The notes below the pieces were generated by a model. The model worked only from the letters and a program-made list of their open reading frames with translations, did not search any database and was not told the origin of the DNA. From Sciscionella sediminilitoris (GTDB lineage Bacteria; Actinomycetota; Actinomycetes; Mycobacteriales; Pseudonocardiaceae), in the NCBI RefSeq assembly GCF_000737195.2, contig NZ_JALM01000004.1, positions 38,658-102,657 of the forward strand: a DNA stretch of 64,000 bases, in the 5' to 3' direction. Numbering within the stretch: the first letter of the stretch is position 1; each line of letters starts with the position of its first letter. Position numbers and translations under genes: made by a program. Below are positions 1-8,176 of this stretch, piece by piece.

Positions 1-2
1 CC

Positions 3-383
3 GTCGGTGGCGGATATTCCTTCTACATCAAGGATTCCGCAATCCATCACGACTACAACTACTACGGCGGCATCTACCGGGTCAGCGCACCGGTCGAGCT
101 CACCACCGGTCCGCACACCTTCACCTACACGTTCCGCAAGACCGGGACACTCGCCGGTGTCGGGCGGATCCTGTCCGGGGACCGGGTACTCGCCGAGGTC
201 GCGATGCCGGAGACCTCGCGGTATTTCATGTCCTGGGGCGGACTGGACCTCGGCCGGGACGGCTATTCACCGGTCAGCCAGGCCTACTCCGGGGAGTTCC
301 CGTTCACCGGAACGATCGACCGGGTCGTCTTCGATCTAGAGGACGACACCGAACAGCTCGGTGACTACGAACCGCAGGACTGA
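3..383 (+). CDS. Arylsulfatase, C-terminal fragment (5' end outside window)
   Basis: The frame is open from the window edge and gives about 126 residues ending in LGDYEPQD. It reads YSFYIKDSAIHHDYNYYGG, then an aromatic-rich beta segment (GPHTFTYTF), then a GRDGYSPVS stretch and a final PFTGTIDRVVFDLE. This is the C-terminal beta domain that follows the sulfatase catalytic domain in many actinobacterial arylsulfatases. The catalytic part with the formylglycine Cys/Ser lies upstream of the window, so activity cannot be judged. The assignment rests on recognising this tail; the converging gene begins 13 bp after the stop. Confidence 0.65.
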   Translation, partial: VGGGYSFYIKDSAIHHDYNYYGGIYRVSAPVELTTGPHTFTYTFRKTGTLAGVGRILSGDRVLAEVAMPETSRYFMSWGGLDLGRDGYSPVSQAYSGEFPFTGTIDRVVFDLEDDTEQLGDYEPQD

Positions 384-396
384 GGTTCCGCGCCCG

Positions 397-1179
397 TCAC
401 GCGGTCGCGGCGCCGAGCAGTTCCTTCGTCCGCGCGTCGGCGGGCAGGAACGTCTCCAGGTGCAGGCCTTCCAGGGTGGCGTCGGTCGCCGTGGCCAGCC
501 GTGCCGAGGTGCTGAACAGGTGCAGTGTTCCGCTGTCCGTGGCGAGGTCGAGGGTGAGCACCGGACTCGCGGGCGCCGGGGTGCGGGGCAGCTCCGCAAG
601 GTAGTTCGCGACTTCCGCCACCAGTTCCCGGTGCCGCGCCGCGCCGGTGCACTCGGCCCGGTACCGGAGCTGCTGATGCAGATGCGCGGCCCACTGGCCC
701 CGGTTCACGATCCGGGAGGCGAGCCCGTCCGGGTGCAGGCTCAGCCGGATCACGTTGATCGGCGGCTCCAGCAGTTCGGCGGCGCAACCGGCGAGCAACA
801 CGTCCACGCCCGCGTTCGCGTCGACCACTTCCCAGTAGTCGTCCAGTAACAGGGCCGGATATGGCAGGTGCGCGTCGAGCAGGCCGCGCAGCCCGTCGAG
901 CACCACCGCGTTCGCGCTGTCCCCGAGCGGCTGATCGGTGTACCGGGGCGCGTAGCCACCGGCGAGCAGCAACTGGTTGCGTTCCCGGATCGGGATGTCG
1001 AGGTGCTCCGCCAGATGCAGCAGCATTTCCGGTGTCGGGCGGGCCTTCCCGGTCTCCACCCGGCTCAGGTGCCTCGCCGAGACCGTGGACAGTTCGGAGA
1101 GCTCCTGCTGGCTGAATCGGCGCCGTTCCCGCCAGCTGCGCAACAACGGGCCGACGGGACGGGCAGCGGCTGCGGTCAT
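397..1179 (-). CDS. XRE-family regulator with MmyB-like ligand-binding domain
   Basis: 260 residues. An XRE-type helix-turn-helix occupies roughly residues 13-70 (LLRSWRERRRFSQQELSELS, then SARHLSRVETGKARPTPEML). The remainder is the MmyB-like domain, recognisable from LPYPALLLDDYWEVVDANAG and the following helical segment. Proteins of this class are usually local repressors of a divergent oxidoreductase or SnoaL-type gene. Here the divergent neighbour is the SnoaL-like gene at 1298, and the shared intergenic region holds a 7-bp-arm inverted repeat. The ATG at 1179 is the first start giving the full helix-turn-helix. Confidence 0.85.
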   Translation of the reverse strand: MTAAAARPVGPLLRSWRERRRFSQQELSELSTVSARHLSRVETGKARPTPEMLLHLAEHLDIPIRERNQLLLAGGYAPRYTDQPLGDSANAVVLDGLRGLLDAHLPYPALLLDDYWEVVDANAGVDVLLAGCAAELLEPPINVIRLSLHPDGLASRIVNRGQWAAHLHQQLRYRAECTGAARHRELVAEVANYLAELPRTPAPASPVLTLDLATDSGTLHLFSTSARLATATDATLEGLHLETFLPADARTKELLGAATA

Positions 1180-1210
1180 ACCGGGAGTCTAGGACCTCGG
1201 CGAGGGGATT

Positions 1211-1231
1211 CCATGACTTCACAGGTCATGG
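1211..1231. promoter_or_regulatory. Inverted repeat, likely operator between XRE regulator and SnoaL gene
   Basis: Perfect 7-bp arms CCATGAC (1211-1217) and GTCATGG (1225-1231) flank a 7-bp spacer, centred in the divergent intergenic region. The position and symmetry suit the adjacent XRE/MmyB regulator; binding is inferred. Confidence 0.5.
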
Positions 1232-1297
1232 ACCGGCTGCGCGTGGCGGGTCAATCTTGTCCCGTCAGTGACACCGAACTCCGGAAAGGACACCGTC

Positions 1298-1648
1298 ATG
1301 CAGACCGTTGTCGAGAACTACCTGGCCACCTGGAACGCCACCGGTGCGGAGCGGACGAGGCTGCTCGCCGAGCACTGGTCCCCGGAAGCCGGCTACACCG
1401 ATCCGCTGGCCGAGGCCCGCGGTCACGGGGACATCGGCGCCGTCATCGAGCAGGTGCAGCAGCAGTTCCCCGATTTCGTCTTCTCCCCCGTCGGCACGGT
1501 CGACGCGCACCACAGGCAGATGCGCTTCCAGTGGGGTCTCGGCCCGCGCGGCGCGGAACCGGTCGTGATCGGCTTCGATGTGCTCGTCCTCGACGACCAG
1601 GACCGGATCGCGGATGTGCGCGGCTTCCTGGACAAGGTTCCCGGCTGA
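1298..1648 (+). CDS. SnoaL-like nuclear transport factor 2 family protein
   Basis: 116 residues: MQTVVENYLATWNATGAERT, then HWSPEAGYTDPLAEARGHGDIGAV and a terminal GFDVLVLDDQDRIADVRGFLDK. This is the compact alpha+beta fold of SnoaL/NTF2-like polyketide cyclases and small hydrolases. Such proteins catalyse cyclisation or isomerisation, or only bind small molecules, so the substrate cannot be assigned. I chose ATG 1298 because GGAAAGGA lies about 8 bp upstream; the longer frame from 1268 adds a non-conserved tail. It is divergent from the XRE/MmyB gene, a common pairing. Confidence 0.8.
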   Translation: MQTVVENYLATWNATGAERTRLLAEHWSPEAGYTDPLAEARGHGDIGAVIEQVQQQFPDFVFSPVGTVDAHHRQMRFQWGLGPRGAEPVVIGFDVLVLDDQDRIADVRGFLDKVPG

Positions 1649-1661
1649 GCCGCCGCGTGGT

Positions 1662-2768
1662 TCACCGTGGCCCCGGCAACTCGATCAGCTCGGCCAGTTT
1701 CGTGCGTTGCTGCCCTGGAGTGCCGAAGGCCAGCTGGTCGGCCTTCGCGCGTTTGAGGTAGAGATGCGCGGGGTGTTCCCAGGTCATGCCGATCCCGCCG
1801 TGGAGCTGAATGGCTTCCTCCGCGGCGGTGACGGCGAAATCACCGCAGTAGGCCTGGGCGATGGTGGCCGCGATCTCGCTGTCCGGGTCCCCGGCGGCGA
1901 GGGTGGCGGCGGCGTAGCGGGCGGCACTGGTGGCGCCGTCGACCCCGGCGGCGAGATCGGCGAGGCGGTGTTTGAGCGCCTGGAACCCGCCCACGATCCG
2001 GCCGAACTGCCTGCGCTGCTTGAGATAGGCCACGGTCTCCTCGAGGCACCAGCGGGCGATGCCGACCTGTTCGGCGGCCAGCAGCGCGGTCGTGGTGCGC
2101 AGCGCGTGCCGCACGGCGGGTTCCGCCTGGCCGAGCACCAGTGTCCCCGGCGTGCCCCGCAGGGTGACATCGGCCAGCTGCCGGGTCATGTCCAGGCAGA
2201 CGACCGGTTCCCTGCCCGCTTCGCCCGCGGCCACGGCGAACAGGGCCAGGCCGTCCCCGGTGGTGGCCGGTACCAGGAGCACCTCGGCTTCGAGGACACC
2301 GGCGACACTGGTGACGGTGCCGTGCAGCCGCCCGCCGTCGGCGCGCACCGGCGGCAGTTCCCCGTCCGGCGCGGTGGACAGCGCAACGGTGAGCGCCGCG
2401 GTGCACTCCCCCGCCGCCAGATCGGCGAGGAGTTCGGCGCCCGCTCGCTTCTCGGTCTCCCGGAGCGCGGTGGTCGCGAGCACGGCACTGGTCAGGAACG
2501 GCACCGGGGCGACCGCACGGCCCAGTTCCTCGAGCACCACGGCCGCCTCGCGCGCGGTGGCACCGGCCCCGCCCCGGTCCTCGGGGACCAGCAGCCCGGC
2601 AAGCCCCAGGTCCACCGCGAGGGTCTTCCACAGACCGCCGATCAGCGAGCGGTCGCCGTCGTACACGGCGGTCACCGCGGCGGTGTCGCACCGATCCGCG
2701 AGCGCATCCCGCACGGTGGCCCGCAGATCCTCCTCGATCCCGGTGTACAGCAGGTCGAGCTCGCTCAT
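1662..2768 (-). CDS. Acyl-CoA dehydrogenase family protein (368 aa)
   Basis: The protein begins MSELDLLYTGIEEDLRATVR. It carries the N-terminal helical domain (LVPEDRGGAGATAREAAVVL), a short divergent middle beta domain, and a C-terminal helical domain with the FAD-pairing segment YLKQRRQFGRIVGGFQALKH and the end motif AIQLHGGIGMTWEHPAHLY. The Glu in TWEHP is at the usual catalytic-base region. It would desaturate an acyl-CoA using FAD and electron-transfer flavoprotein. It is last in a minus-strand operon, and its ATG overlaps the preceding gene's stop by 4 bp (2765-2768). Adjacent dehydrogenases of unequal type often form alpha2beta2 heteromers in actinobacterial sterol and side-chain catabolism. 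That is inference here. Confidence 0.85.
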   Translation of the reverse strand: MSELDLLYTGIEEDLRATVRDALADRCDTAAVTAVYDGDRSLIGGLWKTLAVDLGLAGLLVPEDRGGAGATAREAAVVLEELGRAVAPVPFLTSAVLATTALRETEKRAGAELLADLAAGECTAALTVALSTAPDGELPPVRADGGRLHGTVTSVAGVLEAEVLLVPATTGDGLALFAVAAGEAGREPVVCLDMTRQLADVTLRGTPGTLVLGQAEPAVRHALRTTTALLAAEQVGIARWCLEETVAYLKQRRQFGRIVGGFQALKHRLADLAAGVDGATSAARYAAATLAAGDPDSEIAATIAQAYCGDFAVTAAEEAIQLHGGIGMTWEHPAHLYLKRAKADQLAFGTPGQQRTKLAELIELPGPR

Positions 2769-3943
2769 TTCGCTCCGTCCTTCCAGGGCACGTCCTTGTC
2801 CACACGGGGTTCCGCGGGCAGTCCGAGTACCCGCTCGGCGACGATGTTGCGCAGGATCTCGGATGTGCCGCCCTCGATGGAGTTCCCCTTGGCGCGCAGA
2901 TACCGGTATCCGGCGTCGCGCCCGGTGAAATCGACCCGGTCGGGGCGCACCATGGTCCAGTCCGAGTAGCGCAGCCCCTGCTCGCCGAGGACTTCGAGTT
3001 CGAGCCCGGACAGCTGCTGGTTCAGCCGGGCGAACGAGAGTTTCATCGCCGCGCCTTCCGGGCCGGGCTGTCCCTGGGCGAGCTTCTGCCGCAGCCGTTC
3101 CCCGGTGAGCCGGGCGACCTCGGCCTCCACCCACAGCCGCAGCAACCGATCGTGCCGTTCCGGGGTACGGCCTTCCGGGTGCTCCCGCCAGGTTCGGGCG
3201 ACGACCCCGGCCATACCGCCCTCGCGCGGTGCGGCGTGCGCCCCGATGGCCACCCGCTCGTTGTTCAGTGTCGCGGTGGCCACCTGCCAACCCTGCCCGA
3301 CCTCACCGAGCCGCTGGCTGTCCGGGATGCGCACCTCGCTGAGGAATACCTCGTTGAACTCTGCCTCCCCGGTGATCTGGCGCAGCGGCCGCACATCCAC
3401 CCCGGGATCGGTCATATCGCAGAGGAAGTACGTCATACCACGGTGTTTGGGCACATCCGGATCGGTGCGGGCCACCAGGATGGCGAACCGGGCGAGATGC
3501 CCGCTCGAGGTCCACACCTTCTGCCCGTTGACCACCCAGTCCGAACCGTCCGGCACCGCGCGGGTGGCCAGTGCGGCCAGGTCCGAGCCCGCTCCCGGTT
3601 CACTGAACAACTGGCACCAGATCTCCTCACCGGTCCACAGTGGACGGAGGAAGCGGCGCTTCTGTTCCTCGGTACCGAACGCGAGAATGGTCGGCGCCGC
3701 CATGCCGAGCCCGATCCCGTTGCGCTCCGGTTGGTTGTCCGGGGCACCCGCGGCGGCGAACAGCGCGTCGGTTTCCAGCTGCCAGGCCTGCGGCAGCCCG
3801 AGTCCACCGTGACCTTCGGGAAAGGCCACCCAGGCCAGACCGGCGTCGTAGCGGGCGCGCAGGAATTCCAGCCGTTCGGTGCGCGCGGGGTCGTGCGCGG
3901 CGAGGAAGTCCCCGATCCGCGACCGCAATGCTTCGATGTTCAT
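2765..3943 (-). CDS. Acyl-CoA dehydrogenase family protein (392 aa)
   Basis: A full-length family member. It has FPEGHGGLGLPQAWQLETD in the N-terminal domain, the FAD-binding segment WCQLFSEPGAGSDLAALATR, a beta-domain stretch WVVNGQKVWTSSGHLARFAI, and a C-terminal NSIEGGTSEILRNIVAERVL. It is predicted to oxidise an acyl-CoA to the enoyl-CoA with FAD. It overlaps both neighbouring dehydrogenase genes by 4 bp, so the three are probably translated together. It may be the partner of the 368-residue protein just downstream in a heteromeric enzyme. The substrate is unknown; a long, branched or cyclic acyl group is likely given the operon. Confidence 0.88.
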   Translation of the reverse strand: MNIEALRSRIGDFLAAHDPARTERLEFLRARYDAGLAWVAFPEGHGGLGLPQAWQLETDALFAAAGAPDNQPERNGIGLGMAAPTILAFGTEEQKRRFLRPLWTGEEIWCQLFSEPGAGSDLAALATRAVPDGSDWVVNGQKVWTSSGHLARFAILVARTDPDVPKHRGMTYFLCDMTDPGVDVRPLRQITGEAEFNEVFLSEVRIPDSQRLGEVGQGWQVATATLNNERVAIGAHAAPREGGMAGVVARTWREHPEGRTPERHDRLLRLWVEAEVARLTGERLRQKLAQGQPGPEGAAMKLSFARLNQQLSGLELEVLGEQGLRYSDWTMVRPDRVDFTGRDAGYRYLRAKGNSIEGGTSEILRNIVAERVLGLPAEPRVDKDVPWKDGAK

Positions 3944-5163
3944 CGGTTCTCCCGCTGCCTGCGCAGTTCGGTACGGGCCAGCGCGTTCTTGTGCACCTCA
4001 TCGGGTCCGTCGGCGAACCGCAGGGTGCGGATCCCGGCGTAGGCGGCGGCGAGCGGGAAATCCTGGGCGAGCCCGCCGGCGCCGTGCACCTGGATCGCCT
4101 TGTCCAGGATCCACTGCACGGTGGCCGGGGTGGCGATCTTGATGGCCTGGATCTCGCTGTGCGCGCCCTTGTTGCCGACGGTGTCCATCAGCCACGCGGT
4201 CTTGAGCACGAGCAGCCGCAGTTGTTCGATGCGCACCCGGGATTCGGCGATCCAGTCGCGCACCACGCCCTGATCGGCGATCGGCTTGCCGAAGGCGACC
4301 CGTTCGTCAGCACGGGCACACATCAGCTCGATCGCCCGCTCCGCGACCCCGATGGAGCGCATGCAGTGGTGGATGCGCCCGGGCCCGAGCCGCGCCTGCG
4401 CGATCGCGAAGCCCTCGCCCTCCCCGCCGATCAGGTTCTCCACCGGAACGCGCACATCGGTGAAGCTCAGCTGCGCGTGGCCGCCGTGGTCGTGGTCGTC
4501 GTAGCCGAAGACCTCCATGCCCCGTTCCACCGTGAGACCGGGAGTGTCCCGGGGAACCAGGATCATCGACTGCTGGCGGTGCCGCTCCGCGTCCGGATCG
4601 GTCTTGCCCATCACGATGAAGATCTTCGCGTTCGGGTTCATCGCCCCGGTGATCCACCATTTCCGCCCGTTGAGCACATAGTGCTCGCCGTCGCGTTCGA
4701 TCCGGGTGGCGATGTTCGTCGCGTCCGAGGAAGCCACATCCGGTTCGGTCATCGCGAACGAGGAACGGATCTTCCCCTCCAGCAAGGGTTCCAGCCAGTC
4801 CCGGCGTTGCGCCTCGGTGGCGAACAGGGACAGCACCTCCATGTTCCCGGTGTCCGGGGCGGAACAGTTCAGCGCGGCAGGGGCGAGGCCACCGCTGCGC
4901 CCGGTGATCTCCGCGAGCGGGGCGTACTGCAGATTGGTCAGCCCGCCGCCGTGCTCGCCGGGGAGGAACAGGTTCCACAGCCCACGGCGGCGGGCCTCGG
5001 CGCGCAGTTCGGCCAGCACCGGAACCGAATCCCAGGCCCAGCGGTCCGTCAGTTCCCCCAACTGCTCGGCGAACACCGGCTCGGCCGGGTGGACATGGTC
5101 GGCCATGAATTCGAGCAGGCTCTCCCGCAACTCCTCGGTCCTGGCGTCGTACGCGAACTCCAT
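3940..5163 (-). CDS. Acyl-CoA dehydrogenase, ACAD10/11-like (407 aa)
   Basis: The protein begins MEFAYDARTEELRESLLEFM and contains FLPGEHGGGLTNLQYAPLAE, the flavin segment FAMTEPDVASSDATNIATRI, YVLNGRKWWITGAMNPNAKI, and an end with VHGAGGLAQDFPLAAAYAGI and RTLRFADGPDEVH. The TEPDVASSDA version and the ADGPDEVH ending are typical of the ACAD10/11 subgroup. The gene directly upstream encodes an APH-family kinase. In human ACAD11 the two are fused, and in Pseudomonas LvaA/LvaC they are separate; together they convert 4-hydroxyacyl-CoA by way of a 4-phospho intermediate. The pairing supports the same chemistry here. The start overlaps the kinase stop by one base at 5163. Confidence 0.85.
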   Translation of the reverse strand: MEFAYDARTEELRESLLEFMADHVHPAEPVFAEQLGELTDRWAWDSVPVLAELRAEARRRGLWNLFLPGEHGGGLTNLQYAPLAEITGRSGGLAPAALNCSAPDTGNMEVLSLFATEAQRRDWLEPLLEGKIRSSFAMTEPDVASSDATNIATRIERDGEHYVLNGRKWWITGAMNPNAKIFIVMGKTDPDAERHRQQSMILVPRDTPGLTVERGMEVFGYDDHDHGGHAQLSFTDVRVPVENLIGGEGEGFAIAQARLGPGRIHHCMRSIGVAERAIELMCARADERVAFGKPIADQGVVRDWIAESRVRIEQLRLLVLKTAWLMDTVGNKGAHSEIQAIKIATPATVQWILDKAIQVHGAGGLAQDFPLAAAYAGIRTLRFADGPDEVHKNALARTELRRQRENR

Positions 5164-6182
5164 CAGCGATATTCCTCCAATGACTGCAATCCAGCCTCCA
5201 GGATCGGGACGACGGATTCGCCGACCCGCTCGAAACCCTGACCGACGGTCTGACCGTGCCGGTGCCGGTAGTGGATCCCTTCCAGGATCACGGCGAGCTT
5301 GAACGAGGCGAGCCCGAGGTAGAAGCCGAACCGCGCGGGCTCCCGCTGTTCGGCATAGCGCTCGATGATCTCTTCCTCGGTGAGGAATCCGGGCGCGAGG
5401 CAGGCATCCGCGTCCCCCGCGCCCAGGACCGCGAGCCGGTGATAGACCAGCATGAGCGCCAGATCGGTGAGCGGATCACCGAGGGTCGCCATCTCCCAGT
5501 CGAGCACCGCCGTGATCCGGTCCCCGGCGTCCACCAGCAGATTGTCCAGCCGGTAATCCCCGTGCACGATCGCGAAAGCGGACTCCTCCGGTACCCGCGC
5601 GGCCAGCCGTTCGAACAGCTCCTCGGCCGCGGGCAGTTCCCGGCTGTGTGAGGCGTCCAGCTGCTTGCGCCAGCGGTGCACCTGCCGGTCCAGAAACCCT
5701 TGCGGACGGCCGAAATCCGTGAGCCCCACCGCGGCGGGATCCACCGCGTGCAGCTCCGCGAGGGTGCCCACCATCGCGGAGCTCAGCGCCCTCGTCCGTG
5801 CCGGGCCGAACCCCGCGAGATCCTTCGCGTAGCGATACGGGGTGCCGGAAACCCGCTCCATGACGTAGAAGGGCGCGCCCAGTGGCTCCTCGTCCTGGCA
5901 CAGCGCGTACATCCTCGGCACGGGCACCTCGGTGTCCCGCAGCGCGGACATCACCCGGTACTCGCGGCCCATATCGTGCGCGGTCGCCAGCACGTGCCCC
6001 AACGGCGGCCTGCGCAGGATCCAGGTCCGGGCACCGTCCCCGATCTCGTAGGTCAGGTTGGACTTCCCGCCGGTGAGCAGCCGCGCGCTCAGCTCCCGGC
6101 CCGCCTCCGGCACCATGGCGGTGAACCAGCCGGACAACCGCTCCAGGTCGAGTCCGGGCGGATTCCCGGTGTGCCCGCTCAC
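5163..6182 (-). CDS. APH-family phosphotransferase, probable 4-hydroxyacyl-CoA kinase
   Basis: 339 residues with an aminoglycoside-phosphotransferase fold. SNLTYEIGDGARTWILRRPP forms the nucleotide-binding beta sheet, HGDYRLDN (about 207-214) is the catalytic loop, and DWE (about 228-230) is the metal-binding motif. Despite the family name, position between a thiolase and an ACAD10/11-like dehydrogenase points to acyl-CoA metabolism (ACAD11 N-terminal domain, LvaA) rather than drug resistance. I place the start at GTG 6182, because it forms a GTGA overlap with the thiolase stop. The longer frame to 6263 would run far into the thiolase gene. Confidence 0.85.
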   Translation of the reverse strand: MSGHTGNPPGLDLERLSGWFTAMVPEAGRELSARLLTGGKSNLTYEIGDGARTWILRRPPLGHVLATAHDMGREYRVMSALRDTEVPVPRMYALCQDEEPLGAPFYVMERVSGTPYRYAKDLAGFGPARTRALSSAMVGTLAELHAVDPAAVGLTDFGRPQGFLDRQVHRWRKQLDASHSRELPAAEELFERLAARVPEESAFAIVHGDYRLDNLLVDAGDRITAVLDWEMATLGDPLTDLALMLVYHRLAVLGAGDADACLAPGFLTEEEIIERYAEQREPARFGFYLGLASFKLAVILEGIHYRHRHGQTVGQGFERVGESVVPILEAGLQSLEEYR

Positions 6183-7396
6183 GACAGCCGTTCCAGCACC
6201 ATCGCCATTCCCTGGCCGCCGCCCACGCACATGGTCTCCAGGCCGAACTGTTTGTCGTGCCACCGCAGGGAATTGATCAGGGTGCTGGTGATGCGCGCCC
6301 CGGTCATGCCGAACGGATGGCCGACCGCGATCGCCCCGCCGTTCACGTTCAGCCGTTCCTCCTCGATCCCGAGTTCCCGGGCCGAAGGGATCACCTGCGC
6401 CGCGAAGGCTTCGTTGATCTCCACCAGATCGATGTCGCCGATGGAAAGGCCCGCCCGGTCGAGCGCTTTCCGCGAGGCCTCCACCGGACCGAGGCCCATG
6501 ATCTCCGGGGATAGCGCGGTGACCCCGGTGGACACGATCCGCGCCAGTGGGGTGATTCCGAGTTGTTCGGCCTTCGTGTCGGACATGATCACCACCGCCG
6601 CGGCACCGTCGTTGAGCGGGCAGCAGTTCCCCGCCGTCACCGTGCCGTCCGGGCGGAACACCGGCTTCAGTGCCGCGACCCCGTCCAGGGTCACCCCGGC
6701 ACGCGGACCGTCATCGGCGTCCACCACCGTGCCGTCCGGCAGGGTCACCGGGGTGATATCGCGGGCCCAGAACCCGTCCGCGATCGCCTTCTCCGCCCGG
6801 TTCTGCGAACGCACCCCGAACGCGTCCTGCTCCGCACGGGTCACCCCCTGGTACTGGGCGACGTTCTCCGCGGTCTGCCCCATCGCGAGGTACACATCGG
6901 GCAGCGCACCGGATTCGCGTGGATCGGCCCAGGTCTGGCCACCGCCCGCGAACTTCTCGGTGCGCGCCACCGCATCGGCGAACAGCGGGTTCTGCGTGTC
7001 CGGCATGCCGTCGGCGTTCCCGTGCCCGTACCGGCTCACCGTCTCCACCCCCGCGGAGAGGAACACCTCGCCCTCCCCTGCCTTGATCGCGTGCAGCGCC
7101 ATCCGGGTGCTCTGCAGCGAGGACGAGCAGTAGCGGTTCACCGTGGTGCCCGGCAGGTGATCCATCCCGGACAGTACCGCGACCACCCGCGCCAGGTTGA
7201 ATCCCGATTCGCCCGCCGGCTGCCCGCAACCGAGCACCAAGTCCTCGATCTCGCGCGGGTCCAGCTCCGGAACCTTGTCCAGCACAGCGCGCACCATGCG
7301 CACGGTCAGGTCGTCCGGGCGCAGTTCCTTCAGGGACCCTTTGCCCGCGCGGCCGATCGGCGAGCGGGCGGTAGCGACGATCACGGCCTCGGGCAT
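6179..7396 (-). CDS. Acetyl-CoA C-acetyltransferase (thiolase)
   Basis: 405 residues. The thiolase signatures are VNRYCSSSLQSTRMA (nucleophilic Cys), NVNGGAIAVGHPFGMTGAR (catalytic His) and ETMCVGGGQGMAMVLE (second Cys). It cleaves 3-ketoacyl-CoA with CoA, or runs in the synthetic direction. It is the first gene of the minus-strand operon that continues with the APH kinase and three acyl-CoA dehydrogenases, and it faces a TetR regulator. I prefer ATG 7396, which has GAGG 8 bp upstream; GTG 7402 would sit only 2 bp from that ribosome-binding site. Confidence 0.92.
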   Translation of the reverse strand: MPEAVIVATARSPIGRAGKGSLKELRPDDLTVRMVRAVLDKVPELDPREIEDLVLGCGQPAGESGFNLARVVAVLSGMDHLPGTTVNRYCSSSLQSTRMALHAIKAGEGEVFLSAGVETVSRYGHGNADGMPDTQNPLFADAVARTEKFAGGGQTWADPRESGALPDVYLAMGQTAENVAQYQGVTRAEQDAFGVRSQNRAEKAIADGFWARDITPVTLPDGTVVDADDGPRAGVTLDGVAALKPVFRPDGTVTAGNCCPLNDGAAAVVIMSDTKAEQLGITPLARIVSTGVTALSPEIMGLGPVEASRKALDRAGLSIGDIDLVEINEAFAAQVIPSARELGIEEERLNVNGGAIAVGHPFGMTGARITSTLINSLRWHDKQFGLETMCVGGGQGMAMVLERLS

Positions 7397-7418
7397 GGAC
7401 ACTCCCTCGTGTAATGAC

Positions 7419-7432
7419 TAAGCGCTTGCTTA
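7419..7432. promoter_or_regulatory. Likely TetR operator of the thiolase operon
   Basis: TAAGC (7419-7423) and GCTTA (7428-7432) form perfect 5-bp arms around GCTT. The site lies 23 bp upstream of the thiolase start, in the region divergent to the TetR gene at 7556. CAAG/CTTG-rich palindromes of this size are typical of TetR regulators of actinobacterial acyl-CoA catabolism. Binding is inferred. Confidence 0.55.
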
Positions 7433-7555
7433 TTGTGTAGCGTGCTGGACGCGAGAACGGATCGTCAAGAGCCGGCCGCTGCCGATTCGAGTCGGGGAGG
7501 TCACACCACATGTCGCCGAGGTCCGCACCGGACGAGGGGGAAATAATGAGGCGCG

Positions 7556-8152
7556 ATGACCGATTCAGCTGACCGCCCCCGCTCCGACGCCACCCGCGCT
7601 CGCCTGCTGGACGCGGCCACGGCGGCGTTCGCCGAGCGGGGCTTCCACGGGACCACGACGCGGGACATCGCCGAGGCCGCCGGGATGAGCCCGGCCGCGC
7701 TGTACGTGCACCACAAGTCCAAGGAGGAACTGCTCTACCTGATCTCCCGCTCGGGGCACGAGAACACGCTGCGGATCATCACCGAGGCGATCGAATCGGC
7801 CGGGGATCCGGCGGCCGCACTGCGTGCCGTGGTCCGCGATTTCGCCGCCCATCACGCACAGGGGCACACCGGGGCGCGGATCGTGAACTACGAGCTGGCG
7901 GCGCTCACTCCCGCGCACCACGCCGAGATCCGCGACATCCGGCACCGGATCCAGCACGCGGTCCGCGAGCTCGTCGAGCGCGGCGCCGAAGCGGGCGTCT
8001 TCGACGTCCCCGATCCGTCCATCGCCGCGGTCGCCGTGCTCTCCCTCGGTATCGACATCGCCCGCTGGTACCGCGATGAGGGCCGCTGGTCCCCGGAGGA
8101 CGTCGCCGAGCACTACGCCGCGATCGCGCTGCGCATCGTCCGCGCCCACTGA
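7556..8152 (+). CDS. TetR-family transcriptional regulator
   Basis: 198 residues. The N-terminal helix-turn-helix reads ARLLDAATAAFAERGFHGTT, then RDIAEAAGMSPAALYVHHKSKEELL; the C-terminal all-helical ligand domain ends in WSPEDVAEHYAAIALRIVRA. It is divergent from the thiolase-kinase-dehydrogenase operon, so it is the probable repressor of that operon and of itself, responding to an acyl-CoA (inference from family and layout). GAGG lies 4 bp before ATG 7556. Confidence 0.88.
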   Translation: MTDSADRPRSDATRARLLDAATAAFAERGFHGTTTRDIAEAAGMSPAALYVHHKSKEELLYLISRSGHENTLRIITEAIESAGDPAAALRAVVRDFAAHHAQGHTGARIVNYELAALTPAHHAEIRDIRHRIQHAVRELVERGAEAGVFDVPDPSIAAVAVLSLGIDIARWYRDEGRWSPEDVAEHYAAIALRIVRAH

Positions 8153-8163
8153 TCCGGCACGCG

Positions 8164-8176
8164 TAGTTTGGTGGCC
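8164..8176 (+). promoter_or_regulatory. -10 element consistent with leaderless transcription of the LLM gene
   Basis: TAGTTT (8164-8169) is followed by 7 bp and then the GTG at 8177, and no ribosome-binding site is visible. This spacing puts the transcription start at the start codon. No good -35 element is seen. Confidence 0.4.

Noticed and set aside
1578..2969. Long plus-strand frame (463 aa) over the acyl-CoA dehydrogenases, and other long antisense frames such as 20960-23206 plus strand and 46101-48482 minus strand
   Set aside because: They are rich in Arg/Gly/Pro/His with no recognisable domain, lie opposite well-identified genes, and reflect the high third-position GC of the real genes.
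5163..6182. Aminoglycoside resistance kinase
   Set aside because: The fold matches, but its place in an acyl-CoA operon beside an ACAD10/11-like dehydrogenase points to acyl-CoA metabolism.
7476..7510. tRNA-like 3' end (GATTCGAGTC followed by CACACCA)
   Set aside because: The T-loop-like TTCGAGT is closed by an A-C mismatch, and no D-arm, anticodon arm or 5' acceptor strand can be drawn upstream. At most a chance match or tRNA remnant.
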